From NCBI RefSeq assembly GCF_022549695.1, contig NZ_JAKZGS010000002.1, positions 1 through 64,000 of the forward strand: a stretch of 64,000 nucleotides of DNA. Direction: 5' to 3'. The notes below the pieces were generated by a model. It saw only the letters and a list, made by a program, of their open reading frames with translations. It ran no database searches and was not told the DNA's origin. The stretch is from Belliella calami (GTDB lineage Bacteria; Bacteroidota; Bacteroidia; Cytophagales; Cyclobacteriaceae). This document shows positions 53,162 through 62,155 of this stretch, piece by piece. Within the stretch, counting starts at the first letter, position 1. Every line of letters begins with the position of its first letter. A program made the position numbers and the translations under genes.

Positions 53162-53781
53162 AAAGTTTGTGAAGTTAAATTTTTGAACCTTTCCCAATCA
53201 GTTTCATTATCGATGTCCGATAACTTTTCAAGAAGTGAGAAAGTTAGATTTTTTTGGTGCAATCTTTCTATTGAATCTTCCATTACTTTGGAATGACTCC
53301 AAGTCATGTTTTCAAATAAAACTGACGTAGCTTGATTCATTCCTAAAAGATAATATCCTCCATCCAGTGCCGGACCAAATACAACATTTGTACGACCTAG
53401 TTCAATGTATGCTTTTTGAATTAAATCTGAGGAAATCTCCGGACAATCTGTCCCAATGATCAATGCCTTGTCATATCCTTTGAGAAATACTTCGTCAAAT
53501 GCATTTTTCATTTTTGAACCTAAGTCAAAACCGTTTTGGACACGTAAATGCACATCATCTGCAAATACCTCATCTAAACTAGACTCGAGGTAATCGCTGA
53601 AATAAATAAAAACATCAATACCTTCTAATTGATTGATCATTTTGTAGGTATGCTGAAGCAATTGGAGGTATACATCCAATGCTTGATGTTCGCCAATCGT
53701 TGCTGCCAACCTTGTTTTCACTTTACCCAAAACTGGATTTTTCTGAAAAACAATTAGAGCCAATTTATTTTCAGCCAACAT
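53158..53781 (-). CDS. Arsenosugar-type transferase, TIGR04282-like (DUF2064)
   Basis: 207 aa from the ATG at 53779-53781, which overlaps the arsS stop (TAATG). Start MLAENKLALIVFQKNPVLGK, then KVKTRLAATIG, the nucleotide-diphospho-sugar transferase fold with ALIIGTDCPEISSDLI and GPALDGGYYLLGM. This DUF2064 family is found in arsenosugar clusters and elsewhere. Overlaps on both ends show coupled translation with arsS and arsM. Confidence 0.85.
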   Translation of the reverse strand: MLAENKLALIVFQKNPVLGKVKTRLAATIGEHQALDVYLQLLQHTYKMINQLEGIDVFIYFSDYLESSLDEVFADDVHLRVQNGFDLGSKMKNAFDEVFLKGYDKALIIGTDCPEISSDLIQKAYIELGRTNVVFGPALDGGYYLLGMNQATSVLFENMTWSHSKVMEDSIERLHQKNLTFSLLEKLSDIDNETDWERFKNLTSQTL

Positions 53782-54824
53782 TATGCAGTAGCTCCTCCAC
53801 AGCTTGAACCAGCTCCTGCTGTACAACCGAAGCAGTGTTGTTTCAAAATGATTTCTCTCTCTACCAAGGCTTTTTGGTTCCATTCAGAAATATGTTGGCT
53901 TGAAGTTGCATCTACTTTCAACTCCAACATTTGATTGAAATCACAATCGTATAAAAATCCATCCCAACCAACTGAAATCGTATTTCTACACATTACATTT
54001 GCTGCTGCTACAGGGTTGTATGCTTCCAATAATTTCTCCATGTAGTTATCGAAATTTTCGGATCTAAGCAAATATTCCAAAAATCTACTGATTGGAAGGT
54101 TTGTGATGGTAAAAAGTGAATTGAATTCTATTTCATAACCATTTTTCAAACGTTTTTTAAATTCATTTTCCAAACCACTTTGCTCTGCAGGAAGAAAGGC
54201 CCCAGAGGGATTGTAAACCAAATTCAACTTCAATTCAGAATCTTCTTTCCCGTAACCTGCATCATTGAGCATTTTTAGTGCTTTGATAGATTTTTCAAAT
54301 ACCCCATCCCCTCTTTGGGAATCAGTCTTTGTCGCTGTAAAATATGGTAAGGAAGAAACAACTTCTAATCTGTGTTTCCTATAAAATTCAGGCAAATCAT
54401 GATACTTAGGGTTAGCAAGAATAATCGTTAGATTACATCTCACTATAATTTCAATATCTTCACTGATTTTACGGATTTCTTCTATAAACCACCTGAATTC
54501 CGGATTCATCTCTGGAGCCCCCCCCGTTAAGTCTACAGTTTTTATAGTACTGTTTTTGATCACATTCAGACACTGATTCATTGTTTCTTTTGTCATGATT
54601 TCTTTACGATCAGGTTCAGCATCTACATGGCAATGTTTGCAAACTTGATTGCACATTTTGCCCATATTTATTTGCAAAATATCAATTTGGGTTGGTTTTA
54701 GTGGAAAAAGATCAGATTCAGATAGTTTGTCAGCAAACTTTACTCCATTTACAGGTGCATCTAAAACCTCTAATTCGTAGGCAATTTTTGAAAGTGGGTG
54801 TTGTTGTGCTTTGAGTGATTTCAT
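53781..54824 (-). CDS. arsS: Radical SAM protein ArsS (arsenosugar biosynthesis)
   Basis: 347 aa. Radical SAM cluster motif CNQVCKHCH (CxxxCxxC, about 57-65) after DILQINMGKM, then VDLTGGAPEMNPEFRWFIEE (GGE-like) and PYFTATKTDSQRGDGVFEKS. The C-terminal Cys-rich segment CFGCTAGAGSSCGG may bind a second Fe-S cluster or arsenic. ArsS is proposed to join the 5'-deoxyadenosyl group of SAM to dimethylarsenite, giving the arsenosugar precursor. It is 23 bp after the CMD-like gene. Confidence 0.9.
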   Translation of the reverse strand: MKSLKAQQHPLSKIAYELEVLDAPVNGVKFADKLSESDLFPLKPTQIDILQINMGKMCNQVCKHCHVDAEPDRKEIMTKETMNQCLNVIKNSTIKTVDLTGGAPEMNPEFRWFIEEIRKISEDIEIIVRCNLTIILANPKYHDLPEFYRKHRLEVVSSLPYFTATKTDSQRGDGVFEKSIKALKMLNDAGYGKEDSELKLNLVYNPSGAFLPAEQSGLENEFKKRLKNGYEIEFNSLFTITNLPISRFLEYLLRSENFDNYMEKLLEAYNPVAAANVMCRNTISVGWDGFLYDCDFNQMLELKVDATSSQHISEWNQKALVEREIILKQHCFGCTAGAGSSCGGATA

Positions 54825-54847
54825 TTGTTTAATTTATGGAGCTAAGA

Positions 54848-55180
54848 TTACATAGAGATCTCTTTGACCTTATTCATCATTTGAGTGCTGTGTACTAGGG
54901 ATGCACCGCCTCTAATGGCGGCGGCCACATGAACAGCTTCCATCATTTGTTCTTCATCGCATCCTTTTTCCATAGTATCTACTGTATATGCATCGATACA
55001 ATATGGACATTGGATTGCATGTGCTACTGCCAAAGCAATCAGGGATTTTTCTCTAGCTGTCAAGGCTCCTTCTTTGAACACTTCTCCATAATACTCGAAA
55101 AATTTATCCGCCATTGGCTTTTGGAATTCTCCAATTTTTCCAAAATTCTTTAGATCGTCGGGATTGTAGTAAGTTTTCAT
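54848..55180 (-). CDS. Carboxymuconolactone decarboxylase/AhpD-like protein (arsenosugar cluster)
   Basis: 110 aa. AhpD motif AIQCPYCIDAYTVDTMEKG with the CxxC pair, then the helix MMEAVHVAAAIRGGASLVHS. AhpD-like proteins act as thiol peroxidase/disulfide reductases; in arsenosugar clusters this small form is usually the first gene. It may reduce arsenicals or protect the thiol intermediates. It opens the operon, with 240 bp of AT-rich DNA separating it from the divergent KAS III gene. Confidence 0.88.
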   Translation of the reverse strand: MKTYYNPDDLKNFGKIGEFQKPMADKFFEYYGEVFKEGALTAREKSLIALAVAHAIQCPYCIDAYTVDTMEKGCDEEQMMEAVHVAAAIRGGASLVHSTQMMNKVKEISM

Positions 55181-55421
55181 TTTTTGTCTTTTATTGATTT
55201 ACGTATTAATAGTTTTGGATAGATTTATGTTCAAACTTAATTTCGGAAATTAAAGAAAATTATTCGGAAAATTAGAACATTTCAAGATTCAATTGACAGT
55301 TTAGAAAATAGTATAAGAAATTTCCATTAATGTAATTTTGATTTTCTAATTAATTGATCAAATTGGGTTTTAATTCATAAATTTCTGACATTAATAAATT
55401 TTCAAAATCCATAATATTTGT

Positions 55422-56501
55422 ATGCAGATTTACTCAATTATTACAGGATCTGGTAAATATATTCCTGATATCGTAGTTAAAAATGAGGAATTTTTCAATC
55501 ATCAGTTTACTAATGAAAACGGCGAAGTATCCTCAAAGCCAGTTCCAGATATTGTAAGAAAATTTCAAGAAATAACGGATATTGAAGAAAGAAGATACCT
55601 CAGTCCGGAATACAATACTTCGGATATGGCATTTTTTGCTGCTGAAAAAGCGATAGAATCTGCTCAAATCGATCCCGAAACATTGGATTATATAATTGTA
55701 GCCCACAATTTTGGCGATATCCTTCATAATAATATCAAATCGGACATGGTTCCTACTTTGGCTTCAAGGGTAAAACACTTGCTGAAGATAGCTAATCCCA
55801 ATTGTGTTGCATATGATTTACCTTTTGGGTGCCCAGGCTGGGTTCAAGGTGTCATTCAGGCAAATTATTATATCAAATCGGGTGATGCAAAAAACATATT
55901 AGTGATTGGCTCGGAAAACCTTTCTCGGATAGCAGATCCACATGATGTCGATAGTATGATCTATTCAGATGGTGCAGGAGCTGTAATCCTTCAAGCAAAA
56001 GAATCAAATTCTCCAGTTGGATTATTGTGTCATAAGACCAGAACAGACACATTGAATGAAGCACATTTCCTCAAAATGGATATTTCGTACAATCCTGATT
56101 TTGGAAATGACACTCTTTTCATGAAAATGAATGGTCGGAAATTGTATGAATATGCATTGAACACAGTTCCACAACTGATCAAAGAAACGATAGAAAAATC
56201 TGGTGTTCCATTGGTAAATATCAAAAAAGTGCTAATCCATCAAGCCAATGCAAAAATGGATGAAGCTATCTTACAGAGAACTTTCAAATTGTTTGAAGTA
56301 GAACTTGCTGATTCTTCCCAAATTATGCCAATGACAATTTCTAAGTTGGGAAATAATTCAGTAGCAACTGTTCCTATTCTTTACGACAAAATAATGAAAG
56401 GTGAATTGGAAGGTCATGAAATCTCGTCCGGTGACCATCTTGTTTTTGCTTCCGTTGGGGCGGGGATGAATGTTAATGCTTTTGTTTACTTGGTACCATA
56501 A
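55422..56501 (+). CDS. 3-oxoacyl-ACP synthase III family protein (KAS III-like)
   Basis: 359 aa thiolase-fold enzyme. Catalytic Cys in DLPFGCPGWVQGV (about residue 133), His in LIHQANAKMDEA and Asn in GNNSVATVPILY. The N-terminus (SIITGSGKYIPDIVV) is the family start. It condenses an acyl-CoA with malonyl-ACP or a related partner. A near-consensus -7 box (AATATTTG) lies only 1 bp before the ATG, so the mRNA could be leaderless. Not in an operon with other fatty-acid genes. Confidence 0.88.
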   Translation: MQIYSIITGSGKYIPDIVVKNEEFFNHQFTNENGEVSSKPVPDIVRKFQEITDIEERRYLSPEYNTSDMAFFAAEKAIESAQIDPETLDYIIVAHNFGDILHNNIKSDMVPTLASRVKHLLKIANPNCVAYDLPFGCPGWVQGVIQANYYIKSGDAKNILVIGSENLSRIADPHDVDSMIYSDGAGAVILQAKESNSPVGLLCHKTRTDTLNEAHFLKMDISYNPDFGNDTLFMKMNGRKLYEYALNTVPQLIKETIEKSGVPLVNIKKVLIHQANAKMDEAILQRTFKLFEVELADSSQIMPMTISKLGNNSVATVPILYDKIMKGELEGHEISSGDHLVFASVGAGMNVNAFVYLVP

Positions 56502-56534
56502 GGTAAATTGCTGAATCAAAAATATTTAGAGGAT

Positions 56535-57323
56535 CTAAATTGAAATGCTCCCAATCATATAAGTTACTGCATTTCCACTGATTTTAACTCTTTCTCCCAC
56601 GATTTTACAGCTAAGTTTACCAGATCTTTTTGATTGTTGAACAGCAGTCAACTTGTCTTTATTTAGCTTTTCAGCCCATAATGGAGTTAGACTCGTATGC
56701 GCTGAACCTGTAACAGGGTCTTCATCCACTCCTACTCTTGGGCCAAACCAGCGAGAGACAAAGTCAACAGCTTCTCCTGGTGCGGTAATGATAAATCCTC
56801 TTGTATCTACTTTTGCCAATTCAAACAAATCAACTTCCATTTCTAAGATTTGCTCTTCTTTCTCATATACAAAAATATAATCACTTCCACCTTTCCACAT
56901 TTCAATTGGTGCAATACTAAAACCAGCTGCAATTTCCTTAGAAATCTCTATTTGTCGAATTGTGTCTTTTGGAAAATCCAAAGTCAAAAGCCCATCATTT
57001 TCTCTTTCAACTTCCAAAACTCCTGATCTAGGTGAATAGAAACTTATCAAATTATCTTCAAAACCTTCGTGGCTAAAAATCACATGTGCAGCTGCAAGTG
57101 TGGCATGTCCACAGAGATCTACTTCTACTGCGGGAGTAAACCAGCGGATTAAGTATTTATCAATTTCCTTAATGATATAAGCAGTCTCGGAAAGATTGTT
57201 CTCAGCAGCAATCTTTTGCATCAAATCATCAGGTAGCCATCTCTCCAAAGGAATTATAGCAGCAGGATTTCCTCCAAAAACATGATTTGCGAAAGCATCA
57301 ACTTGGTAAATTTTTATTTCCAT
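56535..57323 (-). CDS. PhzF-family isomerase/epimerase
   Basis: 262 aa. N-terminal KIYQVDAFANHVFGGNPAAI, catalytic Glu in NNLSETAYI (about residue 45), LCGHATLAAAHVIF and the C-terminal domain motif DPVTGSAHTSLTPLW. PhzF proteins carry out hydride/proton shifts without cofactor; most bacterial copies have no known substrate and are unrelated to phenazines. No phenazine genes nearby. Confidence 0.9.
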   Translation of the reverse strand: MEIKIYQVDAFANHVFGGNPAAIIPLERWLPDDLMQKIAAENNLSETAYIIKEIDKYLIRWFTPAVEVDLCGHATLAAAHVIFSHEGFEDNLISFYSPRSGVLEVERENDGLLTLDFPKDTIRQIEISKEIAAGFSIAPIEMWKGGSDYIFVYEKEEQILEMEVDLFELAKVDTRGFIITAPGEAVDFVSRWFGPRVGVDEDPVTGSAHTSLTPLWAEKLNKDKLTAVQQSKRSGKLSCKIVGERVKISGNAVTYMIGSISI

Positions 57324-57345
57324 AAAATTCTAGATTTTCAATTAC

Positions 57346-57645
57346 TTATTCTATTAACATAGCGTCAAGATCCATATTTTGATGAAGTACCCTAATCACT
57401 TCGATCAAATTTTCTCTCGGAACAACCTTATAGAAAATAAAATGTGATTTTACACGAGTTCGTAAATAGCCTTCCCTTATATAGCCGAAATCTTTTCCAG
57501 ATTTTGGATTTTCAGAAATAAATTCTATTTCGTCTAATAGCAAATTATAATATCGATTGGCTTGTTCGAAAGGCCAGTTCTCAAAAGTATAAATCCAGAT
57601 TTCTTCTAGGTCTTTTGTAGCTTCTTTACTGATTTGATACTTCAT
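57346..57645 (-). CDS. parE: ParE/RelE-family toxin
   Basis: 99 aa of the ParE fold: SKEATKDLEEIWIYTFENWP, LLLDEIEFISENPKSGKDF, RTRVKSHFIFYKVV and a C-terminal VIRVLHQNMDLDAML. ParE toxins poison DNA gyrase. It overlaps the antitoxin by one base (TAATG), the usual coupled arrangement. Confidence 0.9.
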   Translation of the reverse strand: MKYQISKEATKDLEEIWIYTFENWPFEQANRYYNLLLDEIEFISENPKSGKDFGYIREGYLRTRVKSHFIFYKVVPRENLIEVIRVLHQNMDLDAMLIE

Positions 57646-57896
57646 TATTCACTTTTCATGTGTTTTTTATGAATAGTTTCTAAAAATTCTTTTCTGTCAA
57701 AGTTCTTATTAAAACCAGATTTTTCACCTTTTTCCAATTCTTTTACCAATAGCTCTTTTTTAGTTTCATTTTGCTCAAATGCTCTTAGTGCAGCTCTTAC
57801 GACTTCACTTGCAGATGAGTATTTCCCTGTTTGAACTTGTTGTTTTATAAAACTATCAAAATAGTCTCCTAATAGTATGGATGTATTTTTTGCCAT
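57645..57896 (-). CDS. parD: ParD-family antitoxin
   Basis: 83 aa. N-terminal ribbon-helix-helix (TSILLGDYFDSFIKQQVQTG, YSSASEVVRAALRAFEQ, residues 5-43) for DNA binding; the C-terminal acidic/basic tail (KNFDRKEFLETIHKKH) wraps the toxin. A 17-bp palindrome just upstream (57920-57936) is its likely operator. Confidence 0.92.
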   Translation of the reverse strand: MAKNTSILLGDYFDSFIKQQVQTGKYSSASEVVRAALRAFEQNETKKELLVKELEKGEKSGFNKNFDRKEFLETIHKKHMKSE

Positions 57897-57919
57897 AGGA
57901 TTTTATTAATTCCCTAAAC

Positions 57920-57936
57920 ATACCAATTATTGGTAT
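57920..57936. promoter_or_regulatory. Likely ParD operator palindrome
   Basis: ATACCAAT-T-ATTGGTAT, a perfect 17-bp palindrome 24 bp before the parD start, a typical position for autoregulation by the RHH antitoxin. Confidence 0.6.
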
Positions 57937-57968
57937 ATCTCACAAATTTGTCACTCTCTTGTCAAGTA

Positions 57969-58964
57969 TTAAGCAAGCTTTTTCATTTTCTCTCCTATTG
58001 CTTGTGCGATTGCAGAACCAACCATCAGCTGCAAAGCATGGTAAATCATCAATGGCAATAATATCACCCCAAAAATAATGGGATCTGGAAACATCACTCT
58101 CCCCATAACTGCTCCTTGAACCAATGACTTTTTACTTCCACAGAAAAGTACTGTAATCCTATCAGCATCACTAAATTTCAGCAATTTGGAAATCAAATGC
58201 ATCAAAAGCATCATCCCCAGGAAGAAAAGTAACATCAAGAATCCAAGATAAATCAATTCACTCGCTGTCTTTCCTTCAAACATTCTTTCTTCAAACGATT
58301 CTGCAAATGCTGAGAAAACAATCAATAAAATAATGAACTGATCAAAATTCTTCAAGGCCTTTGAATACTTCACAACATACACATTCAAATACTTATGGAG
58401 TAGAAGCCCAATTACCAATGGCACAAGAACCTGAACTCCCAATTTGATAAAGGTATCAAGCAATTCAAAATCAACTGCTGATTCGGGCAACATCACTTCC
58501 ATCCAAACTGGAGTAATGAATATTCCTACAATACTCGAAATACTTGCATTGAAGATTGCAGCAGGCAAGTTTCCTCCAGCCAAAGAGACCATCACTACGG
58601 ATGAAGAAACTGTGGAAGGCAATGCTGCTAAATAAAACGTACCTAACCACAAATAGGAGTTTTCATCTCCCCAAATTGCATATAAAATCAATATCACCAA
58701 TGGAAATATCAAAAAGGTAGTACTCTGAACTACCAAATGTAGTTTCCAGTTCGAAAGGTCTGATATTAGCTTTTTTGGATTTAGTTTGACTCCATAAAAA
58801 AAGAAAATCAATGTAATACCAATTCCTGTGATCATATCCAAAGGAATAGGACTCGCATCGGTGCCCCATTCTGGGAAAGCTTTGGCTAGGAAAATTACCC
58901 CAATTAGTAAAAAAAAGAAAGTATTGAGACCAACCTTTTTCAAGGTGCTAAATATTTTTGACAT
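57969..58964 (-). CDS. Bile-acid:sodium symporter-like transporter (SBF-like/YfeH type)
   Basis: 331 aa with about 10 membrane helices (FFLLIGVIFLAKAFPEWG, GIGITLIFFFYGVKLNPKKL). PSTVSSSVVMVSLAGGNLPAAI is the family sodium-site motif; FCGSKKSLVQGAVMGRVMF follows late. This SBF_like (PF13593-type) branch is widespread; substrates are unknown. It is not Acr3: the arsenite-exporter core motif is absent. It lies near the arsenosugar genes but on a separate transcript. Confidence 0.88.
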   Translation of the reverse strand: MSKIFSTLKKVGLNTFFFLLIGVIFLAKAFPEWGTDASPIPLDMITGIGITLIFFFYGVKLNPKKLISDLSNWKLHLVVQSTTFLIFPLVILILYAIWGDENSYLWLGTFYLAALPSTVSSSVVMVSLAGGNLPAAIFNASISSIVGIFITPVWMEVMLPESAVDFELLDTFIKLGVQVLVPLVIGLLLHKYLNVYVVKYSKALKNFDQFIILLIVFSAFAESFEERMFEGKTASELIYLGFLMLLFFLGMMLLMHLISKLLKFSDADRITVLFCGSKKSLVQGAVMGRVMFPDPIIFGVILLPLMIYHALQLMVGSAIAQAIGEKMKKLA

Positions 58965-58979
58965 CTTGGACGTTTGAAT

Positions 58980-59720
58980 TTAGAGTCTTTTGAAATTATC
59001 GCAAATGATGGCTGTGGCAATTGCCACATTTAGGGATTCTGCTAATCCAAATCTAGGAATAGTGATTTTATGGTTTACAAGTGAACCAATTTTTTCTGAA
59101 ATCCCATTCGATTCATTTCCCATCAAAATCACTGCAGCAGCTGGTAATTTAGCTTTATAAATATTTTCACCTTCCAAAAAAGCCCCATATACAGGAAGTT
59201 TTGATTTTTCTAAGAATTGGTAAAGATCTGTGTATAATACATTAACTCTAGAGAAACTCCCCATACTTGAATTCAATACTTTTGGGTTGTAACAATCAGC
59301 AGATTCCTCTGAGCAAATAACATATTTGATTCCATACCAATCGGCAATACGAATGATAGTTCCAAGATTACCTGGATCTCTGACATCATCAAGCGCCAAA
59401 ACTAAACTTAGATCCAGCTCAATTGGCATCGTGTTTTGTTTGATTTTCGCTACTGCCAAAGCACTATCATTTGTCTGAAAAGAGCCTGCAGACTCCAACA
59501 CCTTTTGTGTAACCAAGTAGGCTTCTCCTCTAAAAGCAGAAACTGCCTGGCGATTTTCCTCTGCAAATTTTTCGGTATATAATAAATGGGTGACTTGGAA
59601 ATCTGAGTCCAATAATTCCGTTACATTTTTGCTACCTTCCACAAAAAATGCATTTTCTTGTTTACGGAATTTTTTCTGTTGCAAGGATTTAATAAACTTA
59701 AGCGTATTTTTGCTCAACAT
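58980..59720 (-). CDS. TrmH/SpoU-family RNA 2'-O-methyltransferase
   Basis: 246 aa from ATG 59718-59720; the longer frame overlaps the next gene's start. N-terminal substrate domain (LQQKKFRKQENAFFVEGSKN), then the SPOUT knot motifs: DPGNLGTIIRIADWYGI, LMGNESNGIS and IPRFGLAESLNVAIATAII. Methylates 23S rRNA or tRNA ribose. Divergent from the TamA-like gene with only 17 bp between starts. Confidence 0.92.
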   Translation of the reverse strand: MLSKNTLKFIKSLQQKKFRKQENAFFVEGSKNVTELLDSDFQVTHLLYTEKFAEENRQAVSAFRGEAYLVTQKVLESAGSFQTNDSALAVAKIKQNTMPIELDLSLVLALDDVRDPGNLGTIIRIADWYGIKYVICSEESADCYNPKVLNSSMGSFSRVNVLYTDLYQFLEKSKLPVYGAFLEGENIYKAKLPAAAVILMGNESNGISEKIGSLVNHKITIPRFGLAESLNVAIATAIICDNFKRL

Positions 59721-59737
59721 TCGGTGATGATAAAATA

Positions 59738-62155
59738 GTGAATAAGGCCAAATATATAAACTTTCTGTTTCTACTTCTTTTGATTTCCTCATGTTCTTTG
59801 ACCAAAGGTTTGAAAGAAAATGAATACGTTCTCTATCAAGTAAATATAGAAGGGGTAAAAAAAAGTGACAAAAATGCACTCTCAAGTCTTGTAAGACAAA
59901 ACCCAAATACAAGGATCCCGATTTTCAATACTTCACTTGGGGTAGCAATTTACAGGTTTGGTGAATGGACTTTTGATAGTACAAAGCACATTAACAGACG
60001 TGAAAAATTACTTCAAGAAAGACAAGCTCTAGTAGATAGACAACAAGTAGAGGAAGATCTTTCGAGGAGAGAAGTAAAAAGGTATACAAAAATCAATAGT
60101 CAATTAACTTCTTTGGAGAAAAAGCTCGAATTCGGGAATTTCTTTATGAGAACAGGAAATCCTCTGGTGATCTATGACAGCATTGAATCAGCCGATTCCC
60201 AAAGACAAATGAATTTTTATCTGGCCAACAATGGATTTTTTGAAGGCTATGTAGAATATGAAGTTGAGAAAAAAGGGAAAAAGGCTGAAGTAACATATCA
60301 AATTTCAGAGCAAGAGCCATATATCATTGACTCTATCTATTCCAGATCAGATGACGAAAATATTTATATTTTGCTTGACAAGAATATTAAAAAATCGGAA
60401 ATAAAAGCAAAATCACGCTATGAACAATCTCAAATTTCTAGAGAAAGGCAAAGGGTTGAAGATTTCTTAAAGTCAAATGGTTATTATACATTTTCCAAGT
60501 CTTATATCGAATACAATGTCTATAAAGACACTTTGGAAAAAACTGTAATAGTAGAACAAGTCATTAGAAAGCCAGAATATGATGATTTCCACAGAGTGTA
60601 CACCCTTGATTCCATCTACTTTTCAATAGATTCTCCATCTGATTTGGTTTTTAACGAAGAAAATAAGGTGACTTACAATGATATCAATTTTACGCTATAC
60701 AGAGATCGGTATTCCGAAAAAGTCATTTCTTCAAGGATATTCTTGGAAAAAGGGTCTCTATACAACAAGACTGATGTACTCGAAACCCAACGACAGCTAG
60801 CCAATTTGGATCTTTTTAGATTTGTGAATATTTCATTTGATACCTTGGGAAACGTTCTCAGGCCGAGGATTTTCACACAACCTAACCAAAAATATCTGAT
60901 TACAAACCAACTTGGTGCAAGCATAACAGAACAAGTACCTGGTCCATTTTTCAGCCATTCATTAAGAAACAGAAATTTGTTCAGGGGAGCTGAGATTTTC
61001 GAGTTCAATTTCCGAGCAGGTTTGGAAGGTGTAGTTTCTGCTACTGGCGAAGGTGGTGTGTTCAGATCGCGGGAACTCAATACATCAGCATCTGTTATTT
61101 TCCCAAAATTCCTGGTACCTTTCAACCGTTATTCTTTGGAGAAGTTTGGTCGATACAATCCTAGGACACGAACATTGGTTGGTTACAATTATGTAGATCG
61201 TCCAGAATATACCAGGGAAAGTGTAAATGGTATTTTGGCTTACAACTGGAATACAAGAAACCTCAGACAGCAATTTTCTTTCAGCTTACTAGATGCGAAT
61301 TTTATTAGGTCTAGTTTAAGTAATGATTTTAGACAAATACTTGAAGACTTTCAAAATCAAGGGAATAATCTTATCAATTCTTTTTTACCATCTTACGTCA
61401 GCAGTATTTCTGGGCAGGTTATCGTGAACTTTAACCAATACGGAGCTTTCCAAAAAAACAGGGCTTCTTTATGGCGAATATTTGTTGAAAGTGGAGGAAC
61501 AACATTGAATTTTGTGAATAGGGATTTTGTAGAAAACAGAAGCTTAGCCTATTTTCAATTTCTGAAATTCCAGTCTGATTTCAGAAGATATATTCCGATA
61601 TCTGCAAAGCAAACAATAGCATACCGATTAAATTTAGGATTGGCTAAGCCTTACGGAATTAGCAATGGTATTTTACCTTATGAAAAATACTTTTTTGCTG
61701 GAGGAAGTACAGGGATCAGAGCATGGCAGCCTAGAAGATTGGGACCTGGATCATATACTCCTCCAACCAACGACGATGGGTCTTTTGATTATAGATTTGA
61801 GCAGCCTGGAGATATTCTTTTTGAAGGGATGTTTGAGTGGAGAAGCAAAATTTATGGATATTTTGACGGGGCATTTTTTGTTGATTTTGGCAATAGCTGG
61901 ACTTTCCAAGACGATCCTACCCGACCTGGAGCAGATTTTAAATTCGATAGATTTTACAAAGAATTGGCTGTCGGCACAGGTCTTGGGTTGAGGATGGACT
62001 TTGACTTTCTTGTATTGCGATTGGATATGGGTGTCAAAGCTGTAGATCCAGCTCGCCCAGATGGTGAGAGATTCATCTTGGGAAATTTCTTCAATAGATT
62101 TCTTGGCGAGCGGGGTCAGACAGTGTTTAACATAGGGATTGGATATCCTTTCTAG
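59738..62155 (+). CDS. BamA/TamA-family outer membrane protein, lipoprotein (TamL-like)
   Basis: 805 aa starting GTG. A lipoprotein signal (FLFLLLLISSC, Cys near residue 19) is the mark of the Bacteroidota TamL branch. POTRA-like repeats (about 30-400; SIYSRSDDENIYILLDKNIK, then KGSLYNKTDVLETQRQLANL), then the Omp85 barrel with the conserved YFFAGGSTGIRAWQPRRLGP (VRGF/Y-like) near 655-675, ending NIGIGYPF. It assembles or exports outer membrane proteins. No tamB gene adjoins. The stop overlaps the convergent acylase gene by 4 bp. Confidence 0.9.
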   Translation: MNKAKYINFLFLLLLISSCSLTKGLKENEYVLYQVNIEGVKKSDKNALSSLVRQNPNTRIPIFNTSLGVAIYRFGEWTFDSTKHINRREKLLQERQALVDRQQVEEDLSRREVKRYTKINSQLTSLEKKLEFGNFFMRTGNPLVIYDSIESADSQRQMNFYLANNGFFEGYVEYEVEKKGKKAEVTYQISEQEPYIIDSIYSRSDDENIYILLDKNIKKSEIKAKSRYEQSQISRERQRVEDFLKSNGYYTFSKSYIEYNVYKDTLEKTVIVEQVIRKPEYDDFHRVYTLDSIYFSIDSPSDLVFNEENKVTYNDINFTLYRDRYSEKVISSRIFLEKGSLYNKTDVLETQRQLANLDLFRFVNISFDTLGNVLRPRIFTQPNQKYLITNQLGASITEQVPGPFFSHSLRNRNLFRGAEIFEFNFRAGLEGVVSATGEGGVFRSRELNTSASVIFPKFLVPFNRYSLEKFGRYNPRTRTLVGYNYVDRPEYTRESVNGILAYNWNTRNLRQQFSFSLLDANFIRSSLSNDFRQILEDFQNQGNNLINSFLPSYVSSISGQVIVNFNQYGAFQKNRASLWRIFVESGGTTLNFVNRDFVENRSLAYFQFLKFQSDFRRYIPISAKQTIAYRLNLGLAKPYGISNGILPYEKYFFAGGSTGIRAWQPRRLGPGSYTPPTNDDGSFDYRFEQPGDILFEGMFEWRSKIYGYFDGAFFVDFGNSWTFQDDPTRPGADFKFDRFYKELAVGTGLGLRMDFDFLVLRLDMGVKAVDPARPDGERFILGNFFNRFLGERGQTVFNIGIGYPF

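Noticed and set aside
57969-58964. Arsenite exporter Acr3 linked to the arsenosugar genes
   Set aside because: The sequence fits the SBF-like/YfeH branch of bile-acid symporters; the Acr3 motif is missing and the ParDE and PhzF genes lie between.
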